Positions 38,446-52,600 of a stretch of 64,000 nucleotides of DNA are shown here, one piece after another. Made by a program: the position numbers and the translations under genes. Each line of letters opens with the position of its first letter. The stretch's first letter is position 1. The notes beneath the pieces were generated by a model. The model ran no database searches. It worked only from the letters and a program-made list of their open reading frames with translations, and had not been told where the DNA came from. This stretch comes from Symsagittifera roscoffensis (lineage: Eukaryota > Xenacoelomorpha > Acoela > Convolutidae): contig NW_026971617.1 in the NCBI RefSeq assembly GCF_963678635.1, positions 1 through 64,000 of the forward strand, read 5' to 3'.

Positions 38446-41400
38446 AAATTGAGTGCAGTAACCTTTATACCGTTTCAAAACACCCAGAAAAACTTAAGTT
38501 TATGAAAAAGCTTGAAATTTACAAGAGATTTTAAAGTTGGCGAATAAAACTGAGGTTGACATGATAAACCTCAATTCAAATAAAAAGTCATGAGAAACTG
38601 GGAAAAAAAGTTCTTTTATAAAACTGCGATAGGGTTCAGGAAAACTTTGAAATCGAATGAAACAACAAAATAACTAAGCTAAATTCAAAATGATTTTCAA
38701 TAAATGAAAACCTTTTAGAAAAAAAAAGCTTAAAAAACATAACAACACATTATAAATGATTATTAAGATTTAAATTTCTTCCAAATGAAAACTTGATATC
38801 AAGATGAAAACAGTCGATTATTACGAGGCTAAACTGCATGTTTTGTTCTATTCAAATACATTCCACGATAACACGGCTCTCTTAGATTTTCTTTCTTCTT
38901 GTGTTTTCTCTGATCGTGCCAAAAAGTTTTTAACATGTTTAAAGACATGCCAAAGGATTACAGACACCTACACACAGATAACAGTGCACCTATATAGTGC
39001 ATTCGGCATCACTAATGACTTTTACTAACTACAAAAATAGTTTAGGGCTTCAAAATTGGTAATAATACGATCAGTTTCTTAATTTTTATTGATTGTTATC
39101 GATTTCAGAGAACTAGACAAAGAAAAAACAAAAGGTTTGATTATTGTCTTTTCTTTCCATTTAGGAACTCAAACAAAACAATTAACAGGAAGGGATTGTT
39201 TTAAGAAAACATTTAAGACTGGACAAATGTTGGCGTTTTTATGCTTAAAAGTCAATAGTTACAAAACAAAGCTTATGAAATTTATTTCACATCATTCTAA
39301 TGATAATTTTCACAAAAAACTGATAATTAACCGATCCCAACTTTTTTTTTCGAAGAAGCTAAGAAGCAGTAGCTTAAATTTTTAAGAAGAACTCTAACCC
39401 CGATGGTGCTTAAACCATCAATTGAGTGGATGGCAACAGGTTCTGCTAACCACTGTACTGACGTTGCCATGTAAAGGTCCCATATGAACTAATTTTTAAT
39501 TCAATTTTTTACTAATTGATAAATTCATAATAGTTCAAGGGGAATTGAACGAGATGGAAGAGTAATTAGCTCATAGGTAATTGGTGCTCATAATGGGGCT
39601 GGCGACTATCATGGCGTTATCATGATAAACCGCAGTTCAAATAAAAAGTCATGAAAAATTGAAAAAAATATCCTTGTGTATTACCGCGACTGAGTTCAAG
39701 AAAACTATGAAACTGAGTGAAACAACAAAATAACTAGCATAAAATCAATATGATTACAAGCGAATGGAAATAATTCAAAAGAGAAGATTTAAAAATGGAT
39801 AAAAAACATTATATTTAATTTCGAAAAAATTTAAGATCTTTCAAATAAAGTTTAAATCAAAATGATAACTATCGATAATTACGAGGTTAAAGTATGTCTT
39901 TTGAAAACTTAACAAAAAAACCGTAGATTCCTCAATAACAAAACTTTTTCAATTTTTCTTTTTTCTTCTGATTCCTTTGAATGTGCCAAAAAAGTTTAAA
40001 CATGTTTAAATTCATGTCTCTCGAATTCGGAGACCTGCATACACTAAAAAGCGCGCCTGTATAGTGCGTTTGGCATCATCATGGGTTTCATCAATTACGA
40101 AGATAGTTAGGAGATTTAAAAAGTACTAACATTATGATCAATGTTCAAACAACTATATTGATTGTTATCGAATTTCACAGAAACATTTAATAAAAAGTCA
40201 ATATACTGGATATTATCTATTTTTCCAGTTTCAAACTTTAATAAAACAACCCAAACGATGGTTTAGTTCGAAAAAAAAACATTTCTCAAAGCGAGAAGAA
40301 ATGGTGAAAACAGCAATCTTTTGAAAATTATAGTGCTCGGAAAAAGCAAACTTTTGTCACAAATTTTTTGGCAAATGTTGGCAGTTTTATGTTTTAAAGC
40401 CATAATTTGGATAAAACATTTGTGAAAGTATGTTCGAATTTTTCCAAATGTTATTGTTATTGCAAACTGATATCCAACTCATCTTGTTTTATGTTAAAAC
40501 TATTAGCCTATATATTTTTTTTTCTATAGAAAAACCCCACCTCGGTTTTCAAAAAACTAGGCTTATCACTGTACTGAAGCGGCCCGCTAAATATGCCTTA
40601 TTAGTTTGTTTCATAGTAGCTTTCCTTCTAATTTGTACGTTTTTTTAACTCAAGAGAAACGGAACAAGCTTGAAGAGTAGCCGGGTCGTCTGGGTAATTG
40701 TTGTTCATTTTGGGGTTGGCGAAATAAAATAAGATTGTAATGATGATCCTCAGTTCAAGTAAAAATTCATAAAAAACTGGAACAAATTTCTTTTGAAACC
40801 ACGGTTGAAACCACGAGGGAAACAACAAACTAACTTAACTAAACTCAAATTGGTTATAAGCAAATGAAAATATATCACAAGAATACACTTAAAAAATGGA
40901 TTACCTTACAATTCATCTTCCAAAAAAAATGAAATCAAATTGAAAATAATCGACTAAACAAGGCTTAAGTGTGTGTTTTGAAAATTGTTATTAGATTCCA
41001 CGATAACACTGCTCTCTTTGATTTTGTGTCTTGTATTTTCTTTGATCGAGCCAAAAGTTTTATAGCATCTTTATAGACATGTCCTGCAACTCAGAGACCT
41101 ACACAAAGCAAAAAATGTAAATATGTAGTGCATTTAGCATCATCATGGTTTTCATCAATTACTAAGATAGTTTATTTGAAAGTTATCGATATTCAGAGAT
41201 CGATATTTGAATGTTATCGAATCTGTCCATTTCTTAACTCAAACAAAAAAATTAACATGAAGGGATTATTTCAAGAAAACTTTTTTCCAAAATAGAAGTT
41301 ACCCGATTCTTCTATTTTGGAATTTTTTTTTTAAATAATCCCTTCATGTTAATTTTTTTTTGTTTGAGTTAATAAATCTAAATTAGCTAAGCCAGCAAGT

Positions 41401-43699
41401 ACAAGAAAATTATAGTGCTCAGAAGTAGCCAAAAATCTAACGAGGAATCGACAAATGTTTGCTTTTTCATGCTTTAAAGCAAAAACTTACAAAACGAAAC
41501 AATTTTTATCGCAATCTGACATTCAATCGATCTATTTTTATGTAAAACAGCCTAAAAGCACTACCCTATGTTTTTTCAAAGAAAAACTCTAACCCGATGC
41601 GGCTGGTGGTTAGCAATAAACTATGCTAGTCACGAGTGAAGCAGCCATGTAAACGTGCAATCTGAACTTGCTTTATACCAGGCTTATTTCTATTAGTACG
41701 CTTGTTTTATACTAGTCTTCTTTCTGTTTGTACGTTTGAAATAATTCAAGAGAAACGGAACGAATTTGACGAGTAATTGAGTTGTCTGGATACTTGATAT
41801 TCCTTATGCTGTTGGCGTAAAACTGAGGTGGTCATAACAAAAGTCAGTTCAAACGAGATGTCATGAAAAACTGAAAAAAATTGTTGAACTTAGGAAAAAC
41901 TGTGAAATCGAGTGAAACAACGAAAAAACTTTGTAACATTATGTTCACATCATTACAAAGATGATTGATATCGCAAACTGATAGCTAACGGATTTTACAT
42001 TTATGTTGAAATAGCCGAAGAAGCCTTAGCCTATGTTTTTTTTCTACCATTCAGAAAAACCTCAAACCCAATGGGGCTCGAATCATTAAGCTTGTGGTTG
42101 CCAATATATCATGCTAACGATTGCACTGAAGCTGCCAAATAAATGTGACATATGAATTGTTTTTAACTTGCCATTTAAAAAAAAAATTATACGTTCGTTT
42201 TATTTCAAGAAAATTGCAACGAGTTTGACGAGTAGTCGAGTCGTCTGGACAATTGGTGTTCATTTTGGGGCTGTCGAATAAAACTGAGGTTGTCATGATA
42301 AACCTCAGTTCAACTGAAAATACAATAAAAATGAAAAAAATAACGTTTGATAAAACCTCAATTGAGTTCAGCAAAACTGCAAAATCAAGTGAAACAACAA
42401 AAAAACTCAAAGTAGTTTTAACCGATTAAAGTTTCCCCAACAATAGATTGAAAAAATGGACTTCAAAACTTTTCAATTGACTATAAATTTTTAAATTTTT
42501 GTCAAAAAAGATTGAAATCAGGCTGAAAAAAGCAATTCTAAAGAGACTAAACTGTGTTTTGTTAATTCTAAGTGCATTCAACAATAACAACGCTGTCTTA
42601 CCGAAATTACGATGCATTTTTAATCAATTATATTGATTGTTATTAAATTTTAGAGAAGCCGACAATAAAATTTAAACATAAATGACTATTGTCTATTCTC
42701 TTCTTTTTTAAATCAGATAAAACATCTAACAGAAAAGAATTATTTCAAGAACATATCTCTCCAAAAGAGAAGAATCGGTTGAAATAGCCAGAAACAAAAA
42801 ATTAGAATGCTCGGAACTAGCAAACTTTTTTCACGTGCATTTTTAAGCAATTATATTGATTGTTATCAAATTTTAGAGAAACCGACAAAAAAAATTAAAC
42901 ATAATTGACTATTGTCTATTCTCTTTTTTTTAATTCAAACAAAACATCTAACAGAAAGGAATTATTTCAAGAACACAACTCTCCAAAGAGAAGAATCGGG
43001 TTGAAATAGCCAGAAACAAAAAAAATTAGAATGCTCGGAACTAGCAAACTTTTTTCAAGTGGATTCGACTATTGCTGGCTTTTTGTGCTTTAAAGCAAAA
43101 GTTTAAAAAAAATTGTAAAAATATGTTCATATCATTCCAAAGACAATTTTTATCAGAAACTGATATCCAACCGATCTGTTTTTATGTTGAAATAGCATCA
43201 AAAGCATTAGTTTTTGATTTTTTTTACTCTTTAGAGAAACTCCAACCCCGATAGTTTTTAAACCAACAAGCTAGTGGCTGGCAAAAGAATATGCTAATCA
43301 CTGTACTGAAGCCGAGATGTAATTGTGCCATATGAATTAGTTTTATCCAAGCATTAATCACATTCTATTCTAAAGAGCAATGGAACGCGCTTAAAGAGCA
43401 ATTTGGTCATCTGGGTAACTGGTGTTCATTATCGAATAGACGAATAAGTCTGAGGTTGTCATGACATACCTCAGTTCAATTTAAGTTCATTAACAACTCA
43501 ACAAATAAGTTTTTGTTAGGAAAACTTTGCAATCGAGTGAAACAGTAAAATGAAATTTTTGAATTGAAAATAATTATGAACGATTGAGCATGTTGCGAGA
43601 GAAGATATTATAAAAATGGGTGACAATACAATAAGAATGATTATAAATTATTAAATTCCTTCCAAAAAAAGATAGGTCTCAAATTGAAATTAATTGTTT
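38446..43699 (+). repeat. diverged left flank of the ~950 bp satellite
   Basis: Degenerate units recognised by recurring blocks: cgatnatnacgaggctaaa, tcgtgccaaaaagtt, atagtgcattnggcatca, and a tRNA-like block (for example 39395-39475, 41588-41650, 42058-42145, 43240-43320). Units are of uneven length and diverged from each other. No gene is present. Confidence 0.75.
41234..41372. repeat. long hairpin (about 64 nt arms)
   Basis: Left arm begins ttaactcaaacaaaaaaatt and ends ccaaaatagaag; the right arm is its near-perfect inverse (cttctattttgg ... tttgagttaa), with a 10 nt spacer, ttacccgatt. The arm sequence is itself a normal part of the satellite unit (compare near 42710 and 58340), so this is a local inverted duplication. 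Confidence 0.9.
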
Positions 43700-46600
43700 T
43701 TTTTTTGAGGTTAAACTTTTTAAACTTTGTCTTTTGTATGTTGTAAGTAGATTTCACAATATCAATTTTCTTTTTGTTCTTTTTTTATTTGCGTTTCGTT
43801 TGATCGTGCCACAAAGTAATAAGAAGTTTAGCCTTTGGTTTTCAGAGAACTAAACCTAGCGAAAAGCGCGCCTGTATGGTGCGCCTGTATAGCGCGCCTG
43901 CATAGTCTTTTGGCATCATGATGATTTTCATCAATTACAAAGACAGTTTAGGGATTTTTGAAAATAAGTAACATTGAGATCAATTTTTAGTCAATTATTT
44001 TGATTGTTTTCAAATTCGAGAGAAAGAGACAAAAAATTCAATATATTTGTTCTTTTTCTTTTTTGTCCATTTCTGTTTGGAAATAGGGTAAAATTGTAGC
44101 AAAGACTTGTCAATGGATAGTTTTTTTATGCTTCAAGGACAAATTTTACAAAAAAACGTGAAAATTTGTTCGCATCTGTCCAAATAAAAGTGCCATTGCA
44201 AACTGATACCCAACCGATTTTTGTTTCATTTTGAAATAGCCTAAAGAGAATTAGTCTATGTTTATTTATTTTCAGAAAAATCCCTGCCATGTTGATGTAA
44301 CAAGCTAGTGGTTGGCAATAGACTCTGCTAATCACTCAACTGAAGCGGTCATGTAAAAGTGCATTGTGAGTTTATTTTATATTTGTATTCTTGTAGTATA
44401 CTAGTAGTGAAGTTGTCAAGATGAAATTCAGTTCAAACTAATTTTCATGAAAAATTAAAACTTAACCTTTAATAAAACCATGATTGAGTTTAGGAAAACT
44501 GTGATATCGAGTGAAACAGGAAAATGAATTTGTGAATTAAAAAATATTATGCACGATTGAACATGTTGCCAGAGAAGATTTTATAAAAATGTATTACAAC
44601 ACAATAAGAAGAAAGATTATAAATTTATGAATTTCTTCCAAAACAAATTAGGAATCAAACTGAAATTAATTGTTTTTTACGAGGTTAAACTTTGTCTTTT
44701 GTATGTTGTAAGTAGATTTTACAATATCAATTTTCTCTTTGTTTCATTTTCCTATTTGTGTTTCGTTTGGTCGTGCCAAAATAATAAGAAGTTTAAAGAC
44801 ATGCCTCTGGTTTTCAGAGGACTACACCTACCGAATAGCGTGCCTGTATCGTGCTTTTGGCATCATTATGATTTTCATCAATTACGAAAACAGTATAGGG
44901 AATTTTGAAAGTTAGTACACTACGATCAATTTTTAGAAAGTTATTTTGATTGTTATCGAAATCGAGAGAAAGAGACAAAAAATTAAATATATATTTGATC
45001 TTTTTCATTTTTGTCCTTTTCTGTTCGGAAGTAGGGAAATTTTTAGCAAAGACTTGTCAATGGATAGTTTTTTTATGCTTCAAGGACAAATTTTGAAAAA
45101 AAATTGTGAAAACTTGTTCGCATCATTCCGAAGATAAGTGTCATCGCAAACTGATACCTAACCAATTTTAGTTTCAATTTGAAATAGCCTAAAAAGCATT
45201 AGTCTATGTTTATTTATTTTCAGAAAAATCCCAGCCATGTTGTGTTTCAAGCTAGTGGTTGGCAGTAGACTCTAATAATCACTTAACTGAAGCGGTCATG
45301 TTAAAGTTCTTTGTGAGTTTTTTTTATACTTGTATTCTTGTAGTATACTAGTAGTGAAGTTGTCATGATGAACTTCAGTTCAAACAAATTTTCATGAAAA
45401 ACTAAAAATTTACCTTTATCAAAACCACGATTGAGTTTAGGAAAACTGTGTTATCGAGTGAAACAGGAAAATGAATTTGGGAATTAAAAATTATTATGAA
45501 CGATTGAACATATTGCGAGAGAAGATTTCATAAAAATCGACTACAATACAATAAGAAAAAAGATTATCTATTTATGAATTTCTTCCAAAAAAGGTTAGGA
45601 ATCGAACTGAAATTAATAGTTTTTTTACGAGGCTTAACTTTGTTTTTTGTATATTGTGAGTAGATTTCACAATATCATTTTTCTTTTTGTTTTTTTTTTC
45701 TATTTGTGTTTCGTTTGATCGTGCCACAAAGAGATAAGAAGTTTAGCCTTTGTTTTTCAGAGAACTAAACCTACCGAATAGCGCGCCTATAAAGTGCACC
45801 TGTATAGCGCGCATGCATAGTCTTTTGGCATCACGATGATTTTCATCAGTTACAAAGACAGTTTAGGGAATTTTGAAAACAAGTAACATTGAGATCAATT
45901 TTTAGTCAATTATTTTGATTGTTATTGAACTCGAGAGAAAGAGACAAAAAATTCAATATATTTGATCTTTTTCATTTTTGTTCTTTTCTGTTTGGAAGTA
46001 GGGAAAATTTTAGTTAAGACTTGTCAATGGATAGTTTTTTTATGCTTCAAGGACAAATTTTACAAAAAATTGTGAAAATTTTTTCGCATCATTCCGAAGA
46101 TAAGTGTTATCGCAAACTGATACCCAACGAATTTTGGTTTCATTTTGAAATAGCCTAAAAAGCTTTAGTCTATGTTTTTTTATTTTCAGAAAAATCCCAG
46201 CCCTTGATGGTGTATCAAGCTAGTGGTTGGCAATAGACTCTGCTAATCACTTAACTGAAGCGGTCATGTAAAAGTGCATTGTGAGTTTGTTTTATACTTG
46301 TATTCTTGTAGTATACTAATGAGGAAGTTGTCATGATGATATTCAGTTCAAACAAACTTTCAGGAAAAACTAAAAATTAACCTTTAAAAAAACCACGATT
46401 GAGTTTAGGAAAACTTTGATATCGAGTGAAACAGGAAAATGAATTTGTGAATGAAAAACTATTATAAACGATTGAACATGTTGCGAGAGAAGATTTTGTA
46501 AAAATGGATTACGACACAATAAGAAGAAAGATTATAAATTTTTGAATTTCTTCCAAAAAAAATTAGGAATCAAATTGAAATTAATCGTTTTTTAATAAGT

Positions 46601-49600
46601 TAAACTTTGTCTTTTGTATGTTCTAAGTAGATTTTACAATATCACTTTTCTCTTTGTTTTTTCTTTCCTATGTGTGTTTCGTTTGGTCTGCCAAAAAAAA
46701 TAAAAAGTTTAAAGACATGCCTCTGGTTTTCAGAGGACTACACCTACCGAATAGCGTTCCTGTATCGTGCTTTTGGCATCCTGATAATTTTCATCAATTA
46801 CGGAGACAGTATAGGGAATATTGAAAGTCAGTACACTACGATCAATTTTTAGAAAGTTTATTTGATTGTTGTCGAAATCGAGAGAAAGAGACAAAAAATT
46901 TCATTTATTTGATCATTTTCAGTTTTGTCCATTTCTGTTCGGAAAGTGGGAAAAATTGTAGCAGAGACTTGTCAATTGATAGTTTTTTCATGCTCTAAGG
47001 ACAAACTTTGCAAAAAAAACAAGAAAATTTTTTCGCATCATTCCGAAGATAAGTGTTATCGCAAACTGATACCCAACCAATTTTAGTTTCAATTTGAAAT
47101 AGCCTAAAAAGCATTAGTCTATGTGTATTTATTTTCATAAATGTTGGTGTATCAAGCTAGTGGTTGGCGATACACTCTGCTAATCACTTAACTGAGTGAA
47201 ACCGAGTGAAGCAGGAAAATGAAAATTCTTAATTGAAAATAATTATGAACGATTGAACATGTTGCGAGAGAAGATTTTATAAAAATGGATTACAATACAA
47301 TAAGAAGAAAGATTATAATTTTATGAATTTCTTCCAAAAAAAAATTAGGAATCAAATTGAAATTAATTGTTTTTACTAGGTTAAATTTTTGTCTTTTGTA
47401 TGTTGTGAGTAGATTTCACAATATCATTTTTCTCTTTGTTTTTTTTCCTATTTGTGTTTCGTTTGATCATGCCACAAAGTAATAAGAAGTTTAGCCTTTG
47501 GTTTTCAGAGAACTAAACCTACCGAATAGCGCACCTGTATAGTGCGCCTAGATAGCGCGCCTGCATAGTCTTTTGGCATCATGCTGATTTTCATCAATTA
47601 CAAAGACAGTTTAGGGAATTTTGAAAATAAGTAACATTGCGATCAATTTTTAGTCAATTATTTTGATTTTATTGAACTCGAGAGAAAGATACAAAAAATT
47701 CAATTAATTTGATCTTTTTCATTTTGTTCTTGTCTGTTTGGAAGTAGGGAAAATTTTAGCAAAGACTTGTAAATGGAAGTTTTTTTATGCTTCAAGGACA
47801 ATTTTTACAAAAAAATGTGAAAATTTTTTCGCATCATTCCGAAGATAAGCGTCTTCTCAAACTGATACCCAACCAATTTTGGTTTCCTTTGAAATAGCCT
47901 AAAAAGCTTTAGTCTATGTTTATTTATTTTCAGAAAAATCCCAGCCATGTTGGTGTATCGAGCTAGTGGTTGGCAATAGACTCTGCTAATCACTTAACTG
48001 AAGCAGTCATGTTAAAGTGCATTGTGAGTTTATTTTATACTTGTATTCTTGTAGTATACTAGTAGTGAAGTTGTCATGATGAATTTCAGTTCAAACAAAT
48101 TTTCATGAAAAACTAAAAAATAACCTTTATCAAAACCACGATTGAGTTTAGGGAAACTGTGATATCGCGTGAAACAGGAAAATGAATTTGTGAATTAAAA
48201 ATTATTATGGACGATTGAACATGTTGCGAGAGAAGATTTCATAAAAATGGGTTACAATACAATAAGAAGAAAGATTATAAATTTATGAATTTCTTCCAAA
48301 AAAAATTAGGAATCAAATTGAAGTTAATTGTTTTTACGGGGTTAAATTTTTTTTGTATGTTGTGAGTAGATTACACAATATCACTTTTCTCTTTGTTTTT
48401 TCCTATTTGTGTTTCGTTTGATCGTGCCACAAAGTAATAAGAATTTTAGCCTTTTGCTTTCAGAGAACTAAACCTACCGAATAGCGCGCCTGTATAGTGC
48501 GCCTGTATAGCGCGCCTGCATAGTCTTTTGGCATCATGATGATTTTCATCAATTATAAAAACAGTTTAGGGAATTTTGAAAACAAGTAACCTTGAGATCA
48601 CTTTTTAGTCAATTATTTTGATTGTTATTGAACTCGAGAGAAAGAGACAAAAAATTCAATATATTTGATCTTTTTCATTTTTGTTCTTTTCTGTTTGAAA
48701 GTAGGGAAAATTTTAGCAAAGACTTGTAAATGGAAGTTTTTTTATGCTTCAAGGACAACTTTTACAAAAAAATTGTGAAAAATTTTTCGCATCATTCCGA
48801 AGATAAGTGTCATCGCAAACTGATACCCAACCAATTTTGGTTTCATTTTGAAATAGCCTGAAAAGCTTTACTCTATGTTTATTTATTTTCAGAAAAATCC
48901 CAGCCATGTTGGTGTATCGAGCTAGTGGTTGGCATTAGACTATGCTAATCACTTAACTGAAGCGGTCATTAAAAGTGCATTGTGAGTTTATTTTATACTT
49001 GTATTCTTGTAGTATAGTAGTGGTGAAGTTGTCATGATGAACTCCAGTTCAAACAAAGTTTCATGAAAAACTAAAAATTAACTTTTATCAAAACCAACGA
49101 TTGAGTTTAGGAAAACTGTGATATCGAGTGAAACAGTAAAATGAATTTGTGAATTAAAAAACATTATGAACGATTGAACATATTGCGAGAGAAGATTTCA
49201 TAAAAATGGACTACAATACAATAAGAAGAAAGATTATAAATTTAAGAATTTCTTCTAAAAAAATAGGAATCAAATTGAAACTAATTGTTTTTTACGAGGT
49301 TTATCTTTGTCTTTTGTGTGTTGTGAGTAGATTTCACAATAGCATTTTTCTCTGTGTTTTTTTCCTATTTGTGTTTCGTTTGCTCGTGCCACAAAGTAAT
49401 AAGAAATTTAGCCTTTGATTTTTAGAGAACTAATCCTACCGAAAAAAGTGCGCCTGTTTAGTGCGCCTGTATATCGCGCCTGCATAGTCTTTTGGCATCA
49501 TGATGATTTGCATCAATTACAAAGAAGGTTTAGGGATTTTTGAAAATAAGTAACATTGAGATCAATTTTTAGTCAATTATTTTGATGTTATTGAACTCGA

Positions 49601-52600
49601 GAGAAAGAGACAAAAAATCCAATAAATTTGATCTTATTCATTTTTGTCCTTTTCTGTTCGGAATTAGGGAAAATTTTAGCAAAGACTTGTCAATGGATAG
49701 TTTTTTTATGCTTCAAGACCTAATTTTACAAAAAAAGTTGTGAAAATTTTTTCGCATCATTCAGAAGATAAGTGTCATCGCAAACTGATACCCAACCAAA
49801 TTTGGTTTCATTTTGAAATAGCCTAAAAAGCTTAAGTCTATGTTTATTTATTTTCAGAAAAATCCCAGCCATGTTGGTGTATCGAGCTAGTGGTTGGCAA
49901 TAGACTCTGCTAATCACTTAACTGAAGCGGTCATGTAAAAAGGCATTATGAGTTTGTTATATACTTGTATTCTTGTAGTATACTAGTGAGGAAGTTGTCA
50001 TGATGATATTCCGTTCAAACAAACTTTCAGGAAAAACTAAAAATTAACCTTTAATAAAACCACGATTGAGTTTAGGAAAACTGTGATATCGATTGAAACA
50101 GGAAAAGGAATTTTCTGAATTAAAAAAATTATGAACGGTTGAACATGTTGCGAGAGAAGATTTCATAAAAATGGACATACAATAAGAAGAAGGATTATAA
50201 TTTTATGATTTTGTTCCAAAAAAACTAGGAATCAAATTGAAATTATTTGTTTTTACGAGGTTAAACTTTGTCTTTTGTATGTTGTTAGTAGATTTCACAA
50301 TATCATTTTTCTCTTTGTTTTTTTTTCCTATTTGTGTTTCGTTTGATCGTGCCACATAGAGATAAGAAGTTTAGCCTTTGGTTTTCAGAGAACTTAACCT
50401 ACCGAATAGCGCGCCTATATAGTGCTCCTGTATAGCGCGCATGCATAGTCTTTTGGCATCATGATGGTTTTCATCAATTACGAAGACAGTTTTAGGAATT
50501 TTGAAAATTAGCAAAATTGAGATCAATTTTTAGTCAATTATTTTGATTGTTATCGAATTCGAGAGTAAGAGACAAAAAAGTCAATATATTTGATCTTTTT
50601 CATTTTTGTCCTTTTCTGTTCGGAAATAGGGAAAAAGTTTAGCAAAGACTTGTCAATTGATAGTTTTTTCATGCTTTCAGGAAAAATTTTACAAAGAAAG
50701 TACCTGAAATTTGTTCGCATCATTCCAAAGACAAGTGTCATCGCAATTTAATACCCAATCGATTTTAGTTTCATTTTGAAAAAGCTTAAAATCATTATTC
50801 TATGCTTAATTTTTTTAAAAAAATCCCAGCCATGTTTGTGTATCAAGCTAGTGGTTGGCAATAGACTCTGCTAATCACTTAACTGAAGCGGTCATGTAAA
50901 AAGGCATTGTGAGTTTTTTTATACTTGTATTCTTGTAGTATACTAGTGGTGAAGTTGTCATGATGAACTTCAGTTCAAACAAACTTTCATGAAAAACTAA
51001 AATTTAACCTTGAATAAAACCACGATTGAGTTTAGGAAAACTGTGATATCGAGTGAAACAGGAAAATGACGTTTCTGAATTAACAAAAAATGAACGATTG
51101 AACATGTTGCGAGAGAAAGTTTTATAAAAATGGACTACAATACAATAAGAGGGAAGATTATAAATTTATGAATTTCTTCCAAAACAAATTAGGAATCAAA
51201 CTGAAATTAATTGTTTTTTACGAGGTTAAACTTTGTCTTTTGAATGTTGTAAGTAGATTTTACAATATAAATTTTCTCTTTGTTTTTTTTTCCTATTTGT
51301 GTTTCGTTTGATCGTGCCACGAAGTAATAAGAAGTTTAGCCTTTGGTTTTCAGAGAACTAAACCTACCGAATAGCGCGCCTGTATAATGCGCCTGTATAG
51401 CGCGCCTGCATAGTCTTTTGGCATCATGATGGTTTTCATCAATTACGAAGACAGTTTTAGGAATTTTGAAAATTAGTAAAATTGAGATCAATTTTTAGTC
51501 AATTATTTTGATTGTTATCGAATTCGAGAGTAAGAGACAAAAAACTCAATATATTTGATCTTTTTCATTTTTGTCCTTTTCTGTTCGGAAATAGGGAAAA
51601 AAATTAGCAAAGACTTGTCAATTGATAGTTTTTTCATGCTTTCAGGAAAAATTTTACAAAGAAAGAACCTGAAATTTGTTCGCATCATTCCAAAGACAAG
51701 TGTCATCGCAATTTAATACCCAATCGATTTTAGTTTCATTTAGAAAAAGCTTAAAATCATTATTCTATGCTTAATTTTTTCAAAAAAATCCCAGCCATGT
51801 TTGTGTATTAAGCTAGTGGTTGGCAATAGACTCTGCTAATCACTTAACTGAAGCGGTCATGTAAAAAGGCATTGTGAGTTTTTTTATACTTGTATTCTTG
51901 TAGTATACTAGTGGTGAAGTTGTCATGATGAACTTCAGTTCAAACAAACTTTCATGAAAAACTAAAATTTAACCTTGAATAAAACCACGATTGAGTTTAG
52001 GAAAACTGTGATATCGAGTGAAACAGGAAAATGACGTTTCTGAATTAACAAAAAATGAACGATTGAACATGTTGCGAGAGAAAGTTTTATAAAAATGGAA
52101 TACAATACAATAAGAAGGAAGATTATAAATTTATGAATTTCTTCCAAAACAAATTAGGAATCAAACTGAAAATAATTGTTTTTTACGAGGTTAAACATTG
52201 TCTTTTGAATGTTGTAAGTAGATTTTACAATATAAATTTTCTCTTTGTTTTTTTTTCCTATTTCGGTTTCGTTTGGTCGTGCCAAAAAGTAATAAGAAGT
52301 TTAAAGACATGCCTCTGGTTTTCAGAGGACTACACCTACTGAATAGCGTGCCTGTGTCGTGCTTTTGGCATCATGATGATTTTCATCAATTACGGAGACA
52401 GATAAGGGATTTTTGAAAATTAGTAACATTACGATCAATTTTTAGTCAGTTATTTGATTGTTATCGAGTTCGAGAGAAAAAAAAACAAAAAATTCAATAG
52501 ATTTGATGTTTTTCATTTTTGTTCATTTCTGTTCGGAAATAGGGAAAAATTGTTGCAAAGACTTGTCAATTGATAGTTTTTGCATGCTTCAAAGACAAAT

